In this document: piece by piece, positions 24,779 through 32,008 of the stretch
Position numbering within the stretch: the first letter of the stretch is position 1
Layout of the letters: each line of letters opens with the position of its first letter
Assembly: GCA_938041695.1 (NCBI GenBank)
Contig: CALISI010000019.1
Location: 1-47,048, forward strand
DNA length: 47,048 nucleotides
Direction: 5' to 3'
From: an uncultured Actinomyces sp.
GTDB lineage: Bacteria; Actinomycetota; Actinomycetes; Actinomycetales; Actinomycetaceae
Notes under the pieces: model-generated
What the model was told of the DNA's origin: nothing
The model's input: the letters and a program-made list of their open reading frames with translations, nothing else
Database searches by the model: none
Position numbers and translations under genes: made by a program

Positions 24779-26317
24779 ATGAATACGATGATGCAGGATG
24801 GTGCCGCGACGCCCCGCACCTACGCGGTGCGCACGCTCGGGTGCCAAATGAACGAACACGACTCCGAACGCATGGCGGGTCTGCTGGAGCAGGCCGGCCT
24901 CGTCCCCGTTGAGCAGGTCCCTGAGGCTGCCGTCCGCGCGACCGATGCGGGCGACATGGGCGCCGATGTCATTGTGATCAACACCTGCTCTGTCCGCGAA
25001 AACGCTGCGACCCGCCTCTTCGGTAACCTCGGGCAGCTCGCGGCCGTCAAGCGCAAGCGTCCCGGTATGCAGATCGCGGTCGGTGGATGCCTCGCCCAGC
25101 AGATGCGAGACGGCATCGTTGAGAAGGCCCCGTGGGTGGACGCTGTCTTTGGGACGCACAACATCGACGTGTTGCCTGCTCTGCTGCGTCGCGCCGAGCA
25201 CAACCGTGAGGCGGCCGTTGAGATCGAGGAATCCCTGAAGGTCTTTCCCTCGACGCTGCCCACGCACCGTGAGAGTGCCTACGCCGCCTGGGTGTCGATC
25301 TCGGTGGGTTGCAACAATACCTGCACGTTCTGTATCGTCCCGCATCTGCGGGGTAAGGAACGCGACCGTCGACCCGGCGATATCCTCGCCGAGGTTGAGG
25401 CCGTCGCGTCGCAGGGAGCCATTGAGGTGACCCTGCTGGGTCAGAACGTGAACTCCTACGGTGTGGGCTTCGGCGAGCGCGGCGCATTCGCAGACCTGCT
25501 GCGCGCCGTTGGGCGCGTGGAGGGGATTGAGCGCGTGCGCTTCACCTCGCCCCACCCGGCCGCTTTCACCGACGACGTGATTGCTGCGATGGCGGAAACT
25601 CCCACGGTCATGCCGAGCCTGCACATGCCCCTGCAGTCCGGGTCCGACGCGGTTCTGCGTCAGATGCGCCGCTCCTATCGTCGCGAGCGTTTCATGGGCA
25701 TCCTCGAGCGTGTGCGCGCAGCTATCCCGCACGCCGCCATCACGACGGATATCATCGTCGGCTTCCCGGGGGAGACCGAAGAGGACTTCCTGGCAACTCT
25801 TGACGTTGTCGAGCAGGCTCGTTTCTCCTCCGCCTTCACGTTCCTATATTCCCCGCGACCGGGCACGCCTGCCGCGGATCGCGAGGATCAGGTGCCTGAC
25901 GACGTGGCGCTTGAGCGCTATCAGCGCCTGATTAAGCTTCAGGAACGCATCTGCGCCGAGGACAACGCTGCGTTGATCGGAACAGAGGTCGAGGTTCTCG
26001 TTTCCGAGGGAGATGGGCGTAAGGACGGCGCCACACACCGCATCTCGGGCCGTGCACGCGACAATCGCCTCGTGCACGTCGCCTTGCCCGAGACATTGGC
26101 GCAGGCTGACCGTCCTCGCCCGGGTGACATGATCCGCGCGACCGTCACATACGGGGCGCCTCACCATCTGATCGCCGACTCTGGGACGCAGGGGGGACTG
26201 TTCGAGGCACGTCGCACGCGCGCAGGAGACGCGTGGCAGGCCCGTCAGGCCAAGGAGGAGCCCGACAACACGGTTTCTCTGGGGATTCCCACGCTGCGCG
26301 TGGGCACCCCGCGCTGA
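24779..26317 (+). CDS. miaB: tRNA-2-methylthio-N6-dimethylallyladenosine synthase
   Basis: MiaB is a radical SAM enzyme that adds a methylthio group to i6A37 in tRNA. In the 512-residue product the N-terminal domain holds three cluster cysteines (TLGCQMNEHDS at C22, VINTCSVRENA and VGGCLAQQM). The radical SAM motif CNNTCTFC follows (about residues 178-185), and a TRAM domain is near 385-460. About 45 polar residues extend beyond the TRAM domain. The substrate-making partner miaA lies 1.4 kb downstream, after a YbjN-like pair on the other strand. A second in-frame ATG at 24788 is a less likely start. Confidence 0.95.
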   Translation: MNTMMQDGAATPRTYAVRTLGCQMNEHDSERMAGLLEQAGLVPVEQVPEAAVRATDAGDMGADVIVINTCSVRENAATRLFGNLGQLAAVKRKRPGMQIAVGGCLAQQMRDGIVEKAPWVDAVFGTHNIDVLPALLRRAEHNREAAVEIEESLKVFPSTLPTHRESAYAAWVSISVGCNNTCTFCIVPHLRGKERDRRPGDILAEVEAVASQGAIEVTLLGQNVNSYGVGFGERGAFADLLRAVGRVEGIERVRFTSPHPAAFTDDVIAAMAETPTVMPSLHMPLQSGSDAVLRQMRRSYRRERFMGILERVRAAIPHAAITTDIIVGFPGETEEDFLATLDVVEQARFSSAFTFLYSPRPGTPAADREDQVPDDVALERYQRLIKLQERICAEDNAALIGTEVEVLVSEGDGRKDGATHRISGRARDNRLVHVALPETLAQADRPRPGDMIRATVTYGAPHHLIADSGTQGGLFEARRTRAGDAWQARQAKEEPDNTVSLGIPTLRVGTPR

Positions 26318-26334
26318 CGCTGACCTGCACTGAT

Positions 26335-26370
26335 GTGGGCCTCTTCGGGCATGTGTCCGGAGAGGCCCAC
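26335..26370 (+). terminator. Hairpin after miaB
   Basis: GTGGGCCTCTTCGG (26335-26348) pairs with CCGGAGAGGCCCAC (26357-26370) with one G-U pair. No T-run follows, so termination efficiency is uncertain. Confidence 0.6.
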
Positions 26371-26640
26371 GCGTGACCGGAAACTCTGCGCAGAAGATAC
26401 TGCACATTTGATCGGTTGCAAAAACTAAAAACGAGAAAATGTCATCGCCAAACGAGTGTGTGATACGCGACTCCTGAGCTACTTTTGTCTCGTGGCGATC
26501 GTCACGATGATGAGGTGATCGGCATGCGGGAGCACTCTCGGTAGTGCGGGTCGATTCGAGCCCCCTATGCGACCCGTGGCTTTCCCGCGTACGCGGTACG
26601 TGCCGCGCCTTCGCATGCAGTCGGCGCACACTCCACCGAG
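26371..26640. other. Gene-free stretch with possible structured RNA
   Basis: No supportable protein gene lies here. The first part (26395-26450) is unusually A-rich for this genome, with AAAAACTAAAAACG, and could hold a promoter. The second part (26530-26640) is GC-rich with several inverted repeats. CGGGTCG (26548-26554) pairs with CGACCCG (26570-26576) around a loop with CCCCC. GCACTCTCGGT (26532-26542) is fully complementary to ACCGAGAGTGC (26635-26645), 92 nt further on. A small RNA ending at the following palindrome is possible. Confidence 0.3.
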
Positions 26641-26676
26641 AGTGCCCCGCTCCTCCAGCTGGAGGAGCGGGGCACT
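26641..26676 (-). terminator. 36-bp perfect palindrome, probable bidirectional terminator
   Basis: The 16-bp arms 26641-26656 and 26661-26676 are exact complements around AGCT, itself palindromic. It lies 27 nt beyond the stop of the minus-strand YbjN-like gene and faces miaB from the other side. No T-run follows on either strand. Confidence 0.65.
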
Positions 26677-26703
26677 ATGCGTAGTGGGTGGATGCGAGCC
26701 GGT

Positions 26704-27246
26704 CTACTCGTCGGAGCCTTGCGCGAAGAGCGCGGGGATTTCCTGCGCAGCCGACAGGCCGATGATCAGTCCGCGACGGAGCATCGCGTGGATCTGGCGG
26801 TCCGAGAGGCCCTCGCCGACGAAGAAACGCGACGCAGCCATGAGGACCCAGTCGTCACCGTCTTCGATGGGGAAGACCGTCGGCTGCAGGTGGGCGTTGT
26901 TCCATTCGTTCGCCTTCTCCTGCAGCGAGACCTCGGTATGGCCCTCGCCGGGCACCGCGATGCGTGTCTCGATTTGCGCCCAGGGGGCGTCGATGGGTTC
27001 GCGATGAATCTGGAACTGCACGTCCTCCAGCTGGGTGACGGCGATGAACTCGTTCGAGCCGTGCGGCAGACCGTCGCCCTCAAGCACCTTCTCGATGCGT
27101 TCGATCGTCAGCTCGGACACCTCGGTGCCCCACTTGGCGGCGTATTCGTCGGCCTCCATCGCGGGGGAGGGGGTGGCGGGGGCGGGCATAGCCTCGGGCT
27201 TGGCCTCGCCGTCATCGCCGAAGGTGAAGCTCTTCCATTCAGGCAT
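26704..27246 (-). CDS. YbjN-like domain protein
   Basis: The 180-residue soluble protein has an acidic, Pro/Ala-rich N-terminus (about residues 10-35) and then a YbjN / type III secretion chaperone-like alpha-beta domain, shown by ELTIERIEKVLEGDGL, QFQIHREP and the C-terminal helix DRQIHAMLRRGLIIGLSAAQEIP. It has no catalytic motif. AAGGAGG upstream supports the ATG at 27246, and the gene overlaps the end of the upstream YbjN-like gene by 8 nt, so the two are translationally coupled and may form a heterodimer (inference). The family function in Actinobacteria is unclear. Confidence 0.72.
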   Translation of the reverse strand: MPEWKSFTFGDDGEAKPEAMPAPATPSPAMEADEYAAKWGTEVSELTIERIEKVLEGDGLPHGSNEFIAVTQLEDVQFQIHREPIDAPWAQIETRIAVPGEGHTEVSLQEKANEWNNAHLQPTVFPIEDGDDWVLMAASRFFVGEGLSDRQIHAMLRRGLIIGLSAAQEIPALFAQGSDE

Positions 27247-27685
27247 TGGTGCCCTCCTTCGTCCACTGGTCGGGGAACATGATGTCGAGCTGGTTCATCA
27301 TGGCGACGGAAGCCATGATGAACTGGGAGACCTCGGCCTGAACCTGCGCGTCGGTGGCCCCCACGACCCAGTTGAAGGTGTGCTGCAGGTGCAGGGCGAT
27401 GGCGCCGGTCTCGGTCGTTCCGGAGGTGATCTTCGGCAGGTAGGTGGACGCGTTGAAGCGGCGCACTGCCGAGGCAATAGCGTCGGCGTGCGAGGGGGCG
27501 AAGAAGCGCGGGTAGTCCGCGACCCCCTGAACCGGGTGGCCCTCGGGTACCGCGATGCGGACGGTGCGGTTCGGCAAGATCGCGGCGACCTGGCCGGTGG
27601 AGGAGGCGAACGGGATGAGTCCGACGGCCTCGACCGCGTGGATGACCCGGTCGAGGGTGACCGGGGGAGTGTCAGGTGTGCTCAT
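27239..27685 (-). CDS. YbjN-like domain protein (first of pair)
   Basis: The 148-residue product resembles its downstream neighbour in size and plan (LDRVIHAVEAVGLIPF, then a beta-rich middle, then a long helix QAEVSQFIMASVAMMNQLDIMFP), fitting the YbjN / secretion-chaperone-like superfamily. It has no membrane segment and no recognisable active site. The start at 27685 is set by a TAGGCT hexamer 7 nt upstream; the frame stays open far upstream across miaA on the opposite strand, which is GC-driven. It is divergent from miaA, with only 60 bp between the two start codons. Confidence 0.72.
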   Translation of the reverse strand: MSTPDTPPVTLDRVIHAVEAVGLIPFASSTGQVAAILPNRTVRIAVPEGHPVQGVADYPRFFAPSHADAIASAVRRFNASTYLPKITSGTTETGAIALHLQHTFNWVVGATDAQVQAEVSQFIMASVAMMNQLDIMFPDQWTKEGTNA

Positions 27686-27698
27686 GGTGTTAAGCCTA
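27686..27698 (-). promoter_or_regulatory. Leaderless-type -10 of the YbjN-like pair
   Basis: On the minus strand TAGGCT (27693-27698) is followed by exactly 7 nt and the ATG ending at 27685; no ribosome binding site. Confidence 0.6.
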
Positions 27699-27732
27699 GC
27701 CGGTGTTGGGTGGTATCTGTGGGAGGCACCCG

Positions 27733-27745
27733 TACACTGGTGGCC
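27733..27745 (+). promoter_or_regulatory. Leaderless-type -10 of miaA
   Basis: TACACT (27733-27738) is followed by exactly 7 nt and the ATG at 27746; no ribosome binding site. It is back to back with the minus-strand hexamer at 27693-27698. Confidence 0.65.
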
Positions 27746-28735
27746 ATGGAGACATCGGTGAGACGCGCGTCGGACGTCGTGTGCGCGGTTGTGGGGCCCA
27801 CGGCCTCGGGAAAGTCGGATCTGGCCCTGGCGCTGGCCGGCGTGCTCCCGGAGGCGCTCGGTGCGAGTGGCGCGGGTGAGATTGTGTCTGCGGATGCCCT
27901 GCAGCTCTACCGAGGCATGGATGTGGGGACGGCGAAGACGCCGGTGGAGGAGCGCCGTGGGATCGCCCACCACCAGATCGATGTGCTTGACGTGCGCGAC
28001 GAGGCCTCGGTTGCCGCCTATCAGAGGCATGCGCGCGCCGACGTGGCGAGTATCCACGAGCGCGGGGGTGTCGCCGTGGTCGCGGGAGGGTCGGGTCTCT
28101 ACCAGCGTGCCCTCCTGGACGTCATCGAGTTTCCGGGCACGGACCCCTCTGTGCGCGCTCGCCTGGAGGAGGAGGCCGAGGGGCCGTTGGGTTCGCGAGG
28201 CCTGCATGACCGCCTTGCTCAGCGAGACCCCGTGTCGGCGCAGCGCATCGATCCCCACAATGCCCGTCGGATCATTCGGGCGCTCGAGGTCATCGAGCTG
28301 ACCGGGCGCCCCTATTCGGCGTCCATGCCGCGCCACGAGTTCGTGGCACCGGCGCTCATGGTGGCGCTGCGTCGCCCGATGGAGGAGCTCGACGAGCGCA
28401 TCGCGCTGCGCACCCGCGCCATGATGGATGGTGGGCTCATCGAGGAGGTGCGTGCGCTTATTGACGTTGGCCTGCGGGAGGCGAAGACCGCGTCCCGTGC
28501 GACGGGATACGCCCAGGCGCTCGCTGTCATCGATGGGCAGATGAGCGAGGACGAGGCCGTGGAGTCTATCGCGCTGGCCACGCGTCAGCTGGCGCGCCGC
28601 CAGGTCAAGTGGCTGCGTCCGGACCCGCGCGTGCACTGGCTGGACGTGGAGGAGTTCGACTCGAACGAGGCCCTGGTGAGCAGGGTCGTCGAGCTGACGC
28701 AGCGCGAGGCCGAGGCCGCCCTGGGACGCTCGTAA
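27746..28735 (+). CDS. miaA: tRNA dimethylallyltransferase
   Basis: MiaA transfers a dimethylallyl group to A37 of tRNAs, giving i6A, the substrate of MiaB. The 329-residue product has the P-loop VVGPTASGKSDLALALA (about residues 13-29), SADALQLYRGMDVGTAKTP (about 47-65) with the catalytic Asp, the GGSGLYQRALLD region (about 114) and the tRNA-binding RQLARRQVKWLR (about 280-291). The ATG at 27746 is chosen because TACACT lies exactly 7 nt upstream. dapF follows after 47 nt with its own likely promoter. Confidence 0.95.
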   Translation: METSVRRASDVVCAVVGPTASGKSDLALALAGVLPEALGASGAGEIVSADALQLYRGMDVGTAKTPVEERRGIAHHQIDVLDVRDEASVAAYQRHARADVASIHERGGVAVVAGGSGLYQRALLDVIEFPGTDPSVRARLEEEAEGPLGSRGLHDRLAQRDPVSAQRIDPHNARRIIRALEVIELTGRPYSASMPRHEFVAPALMVALRRPMEELDERIALRTRAMMDGGLIEEVRALIDVGLREAKTASRATGYAQALAVIDGQMSEDEAVESIALATRQLARRQVKWLRPDPRVHWLDVEEFDSNEALVSRVVELTQREAEAALGRS

Positions 28736-28770
28736 CACCGGCGGAGGCTGCGCGCCCGGGGCACGGGGGC

Positions 28771-28782
28771 TACGGTGGATCC
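28771..28782 (+). promoter_or_regulatory. Leaderless-type -10 of dapF
   Basis: TACGGT (28771-28776) is followed by 6 nt and the ATG at 28783; no ribosome binding site. Confidence 0.55.
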
Positions 28783-29706
28783 ATGACACACACGCAGCTG
28801 CCTGCCCACGCCCGCGTCGTCAAGGCACACGGCGCCGGTAACTCCTTCGTCGTCGCCACGGATCGCTTCGACGATTACGATCCCAGCGAGGTGGAGGTCG
28901 CCACGCTGTGCTCCCCGGCGTTTGGCATCGGTGCCGACGGCTTCATCCGGGCTGTCGAGCGTGACGGAATGTGGTTCATGGATTACCGCAACGCGGATGG
29001 CTCGAAGGCTGAGATGTGCGGCAACGGCGTGCGCGTCTTCGTCGATCACCTGCGCCGCGAGGGCCTCGTGGATCTGCCGGTTGGCCAGACCCTGGACGTG
29101 GCCACGCGCGGCGGTATCAAGCGCGTGACCCCCGAATCCGAGGACGAGGGACAGGGGGCGAGCTACCGCGTCGACATGGGTCCGGCGGCCTCTCCGGCGC
29201 GCGAGACGATCACGGTGACCGTTCCGGGAATCGGCAGCGCGATGGGCGGCATCTGGGTGGATATGCCCAACCCGCACACGGTTGTCGAGCTCGCCGACGA
29301 GGAGACCCTGCGCGGCGTGTTCCTGCCGACGGTTGATGTCTCGCAGATTCCGCAGGCCCAGCGCCCCTCCTACGATCCGGCGCCCCAGGCGGGGACCAAC
29401 CTCGAGCTGGTCGTCGATCTGACTGAACCCGGGGCCGAGCGGGGGCACATCGCGATGCGCGTGCTGGAACGAGGCGTGGGGGAGACCCAGGCATGCGGTA
29501 CCGGATGCTGCGCGGCGGCCCTCGCCACGGCACTGCGTCGCGGGCCGGGTGCACCCACCCAGTGGATCGTCGACATTTCGGGCGGAACGGTCATCGTTGG
29601 CCTCGACGGCGTGATCGACTGGACGGGGGAGAACCCCCGTATCACGGACGCCTCGGTGTTCCTCACGGGACCCGCGACCCGAGTCGCAGACATCCGCCTA
29701 TCCTGA
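28783..29706 (+). CDS. dapF: Diaminopimelate epimerase
   Basis: DapF interconverts LL- and meso-diaminopimelate, the form used in peptidoglycan and as lysine precursor. The 307-residue product has KAHGAGNSFVV at the N-terminus and both catalytic cysteines: one in MCGNGVRVF (about residues 84-92) and one in ACGTGCCAAALA (about 238-249). The family fold of two similar halves is complete. With dapA and dapB it gives three steps of the pathway in this window, each under apparently separate control. A 22-bp inverted repeat lies between it and the convergent methyltransferase. Confidence 0.96.
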   Translation: MTHTQLPAHARVVKAHGAGNSFVVATDRFDDYDPSEVEVATLCSPAFGIGADGFIRAVERDGMWFMDYRNADGSKAEMCGNGVRVFVDHLRREGLVDLPVGQTLDVATRGGIKRVTPESEDEGQGASYRVDMGPAASPARETITVTVPGIGSAMGGIWVDMPNPHTVVELADEETLRGVFLPTVDVSQIPQAQRPSYDPAPQAGTNLELVVDLTEPGAERGHIAMRVLERGVGETQACGTGCCAAALATALRRGPGAPTQWIVDISGGTVIVGLDGVIDWTGENPRITDASVFLTGPATRVADIRLS

Positions 29707-29738
29707 ACCCGAACCCGAGAATATGGGGCCGGAGAGCG

Positions 29739-29760
29739 CGACGAGGCCCCGGCCTCGTCG
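29739..29760 (+). terminator. Bidirectional hairpin between dapF and the methyltransferase gene
   Basis: CGACGAGGCC (29739-29748) and GGCCTCGTCG (29751-29760) are exact complements around CC, between two convergent genes. The right arm carries a full copy of the genome-repeated 13-mer and the left arm its first nine bases. Confidence 0.55.
29747..29759 (-). repeat. GACGAGGCCGGGG repeat, copy 5 (minus orientation, intergenic)
   Basis: Exact copy outside any gene, within the inverted repeat described at 29739-29760. Its flanks share CCTCGACGAGGCCGGGGC with copy 6. Confidence 0.75.
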
Positions 29761-29775
29761 AGGAAGAGGCGGGCG

Positions 29776-30390
29776 TCAGGCGGGGCGGACCTCGATGATG
29801 CGGAAGCCCTTCTTCGACGCGTACTTCGAGGCCTGATACCCCTGACCGCTCAGCCACGTGATGAGCGAATCCGCGCCCAGGTTGCGCTGGACGACCAGGT
29901 AGGCGACGCCGGTGGGGGCGAGGCGGGACAGCCACGCCAGGAGCATCTCGTGCATCGCATCCTTGCCGATGCGCACAGGCGGGTTGGACCAGATGACGTC
30001 GAAGTGCGTGTCCGACTCCTGCGAGACGGCCAGTGCCTCCTCGGCCTTCAGCGCGCGCACTCCGGTCGCGCCGTTGGATTGGGCATTGCGCTGCGTCAGA
30101 TCCACCGCGCGAGAGTTCACGTCCACAGCCCACACGGCAGCGTGCGGGGACTCCAACGACATGATCGTCGCGATCGGACCCCACCCGCAGCCCAGGTCCA
30201 GGAAGGTGCCGCCGTCAGGCAGGTCCGGGGCGATTTCCAGGAGCTGGCGTGTCCCGAGGTCGAGCTTGGATCCCGAAAAGACGCGCGACGACACGCGCAT
30301 TGACAGGGCGAAGCCGCGTGCGCTCACCTCGATCGTGCGGATCTCATCGGCGCTCGCAGGGGAAGAGTCGGAGAAGTACTGTTCGTCCAC
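29776..30390 (-). CDS. RsmC/RlmG-like class I methyltransferase
   Basis: The 204-residue protein binds S-adenosylmethionine through FLDLGCGWGPIATI (about residues 60-73). It has the N-P-P motif WSNPPVRIG (about 134), typical of enzymes that methylate exocyclic amines of bases. The RVFSGSKLDLGT segment before motif I is characteristic of RsmC-type 16S rRNA m2G methyltransferases. It is the short, single-domain version found in Actinobacteria. The target base is inferred from similarity. The GTG at 30390 is chosen because TAGGCT lies exactly 7 nt upstream on the minus strand. It is divergent from hflX. Confidence 0.85.
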   Translation of the reverse strand: MDEQYFSDSSPASADEIRTIEVSARGFALSMRVSSRVFSGSKLDLGTRQLLEIAPDLPDGGTFLDLGCGWGPIATIMSLESPHAAVWAVDVNSRAVDLTQRNAQSNGATGVRALKAEEALAVSQESDTHFDVIWSNPPVRIGKDAMHEMLLAWLSRLAPTGVAYLVVQRNLGADSLITWLSGQGYQASKYASKKGFRIIEVRPA

Positions 30391-30403
30391 GGAAGAAAGC
30401 CTA
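30391..30403 (-). promoter_or_regulatory. Leaderless-type -10 of the methyltransferase gene
   Basis: On the minus strand TAGGCT (30398-30403) is followed by exactly 7 nt and a GTG start codon; no ribosome binding site. Confidence 0.6.
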
Positions 30404-30475
30404 TCGCGCCCGCGCGCGACGGCGCAGATGAGGGCGGGGCGTGCGACACTAGAAGTCCCCACGAAAAGGATGGTT

Positions 30476-32008
30476 ATGGACACGACCCACACAGGTGCGG
30501 ACTCTTCGAAAGAGGAGCGCGACCAGCGCGTCAACGACGTTGTCGCGCGTATCCTCGCGCGCTCGGGAACAGCGCTCGCATCGACAACGGGTCAGGACAC
30601 GTCCCAGGACGCGGGTGCTCTTGAGCGCGAGGCTCGAGCGGGCACGCGCCGCGTCGACACCGGCGCCTCCGACCGTGAGGACATCTCCGAGGTCGAATAC
30701 CGCCAGGTGCGACTCGAAAAGGTCGTTCTCGTGGGCCTGCGCACCACGCAGAGCGAAGAGGAAGCCGAAAACTCGCTGCGCGAGCTGGCCGCGCTTGCGG
30801 AGACCGCCGGTTCGCGCGTCCTCGACGGCATCATTCAGCGTCGCATGAAGCCCGATCCGGCTACCTACTTGGGGTCCGGCAAGGCTCGCGAGCTGGCCGA
30901 GATCGTACGTAGCGTTGAGGCCGACACCGTCATCGTCGACGAGGAACTGGCCCCCTCGCAGCGCCGCGGGCTGGAGGACGTCGTTGACGCCAAGGTCGTC
31001 GACCGGACGGCCCTGATCCTCGATATTTTCGCCCAGCACGCCAAGTCCCGTGAGGGTAAGGCGCAGGTGGAGCTCGCTCAGCTCGAGTACCTGCTGCCGC
31101 GTCTGCGCGGCTGGGGTGAATCGATGTCTCGTCAGGCTGGCGGCCGCGTCGCAGGCGGCGCGGGCATCGGTTCCAGGGGCCCCGGTGAGACCAAGATCGA
31201 GTTGGATCGTCGCCGCATTCGCACGCGTATGGCGAAGCTCCGCGCGGATATCGCGCGCATGGAACCCGCTCGGCGCACGCAGCGCAACGCTCGCCGTCGT
31301 GGGGGAGTCCCCTCGGTGGCGATCGCCGGCTACACGAACGCCGGCAAGTCGACGCTACTCAATCGTCTGACGGACGCGGGAGTCCTCGTCCAGGACGCGC
31401 TGTTCGCCACGCTGGACCCGACGGTGCGCCGTGCGCGCGCCGCAGACGGGCGCGAATACACGCTCACCGATACGGTCGGTTTCGTGCGCAACCTGCCCAC
31501 CCAGCTGGTCGAGGCCTTCCGCTCGACCCTGGAAGAGGTCGGTCAGGCCGACGTCATCTTGCACGTCGTGGATGCCGCGCACCCGGATCCGGTCTCACAG
31601 GTGCAGGCCGTGCGTGCGGTGATCGACACGATCGAGGGTGCCTCGGAGATTCCCGAGCTTATCGCTCTGAATAAGGCGGATCTGGCCTCGCCCGAGCAGA
31701 TTGCGCTGCTGCGCACAGTCTTTTCGAATGCCGTCCCTCTCAGCGCTCACACGGGCTGGGGCGTGGACGCGCTGCGGGCCGCCCTCGAGGACATGCTGCC
31801 CCGGCCTCGGGTGGCCGTCGACGCGATCCTGCCGTATTCGGCGGGCTCCCTCGTCCATCGGATCCACGAGGAGGGCGACGTTGAGCGCGAGGAGTACGTG
31901 GAGACGGGCACGCGTATCGTCGCGCGCGTCGACGAGGCCCTGGCGTCTCTCATTGCTCATGAGGCGGTGGGTGGCACCGTGGGCGACGCGGCGGTGACCG
32001 CTTCGTGA
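30476..32008 (+). CDS. hflX: GTPase HflX
   Basis: HflX is a ribosome-associated GTPase that splits stalled ribosomes. The 510-residue product has an N-terminal nucleotide-binding HflX domain (PDPATYLGSGKARELAEI, about residues 125-142, and LDIFAQHAKSREGKAQVELAQ), a basic coiled-coil linker, and the G domain with G1 (AGYTNAGKST, about 284-293), G3 (DTVGFVRNLPTQLVEAF) and G4 (ALNKAD). A charged N-terminal extension of about 75 residues precedes the conserved part, as in other Actinobacteria. AAAAGGA at 30464-30470 supports the ATG at 30476. A GACACT hexamer at 30444-30449 may be the -10. Confidence 0.94.
   Translation: MDTTHTGADSSKEERDQRVNDVVARILARSGTALASTTGQDTSQDAGALEREARAGTRRVDTGASDREDISEVEYRQVRLEKVVLVGLRTTQSEEEAENSLRELAALAETAGSRVLDGIIQRRMKPDPATYLGSGKARELAEIVRSVEADTVIVDEELAPSQRRGLEDVVDAKVVDRTALILDIFAQHAKSREGKAQVELAQLEYLLPRLRGWGESMSRQAGGRVAGGAGIGSRGPGETKIELDRRRIRTRMAKLRADIARMEPARRTQRNARRRGGVPSVAIAGYTNAGKSTLLNRLTDAGVLVQDALFATLDPTVRRARAADGREYTLTDTVGFVRNLPTQLVEAFRSTLEEVGQADVILHVVDAAHPDPVSQVQAVRAVIDTIEGASEIPELIALNKADLASPEQIALLRTVFSNAVPLSAHTGWGVDALRAALEDMLPRPRVAVDAILPYSAGSLVHRIHEEGDVEREEYVETGTRIVARVDEALASLIAHEAVGGTVGDAAVTAS

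Noticed and set aside
26530..26580. tRNA-like segment (GGTCGATTCGAGCC resembles a T-arm)
   Set aside because: No acceptor stem, D-arm or anticodon arm can be fitted around it; the T-loop sequence also deviates from GTTCGAATC.
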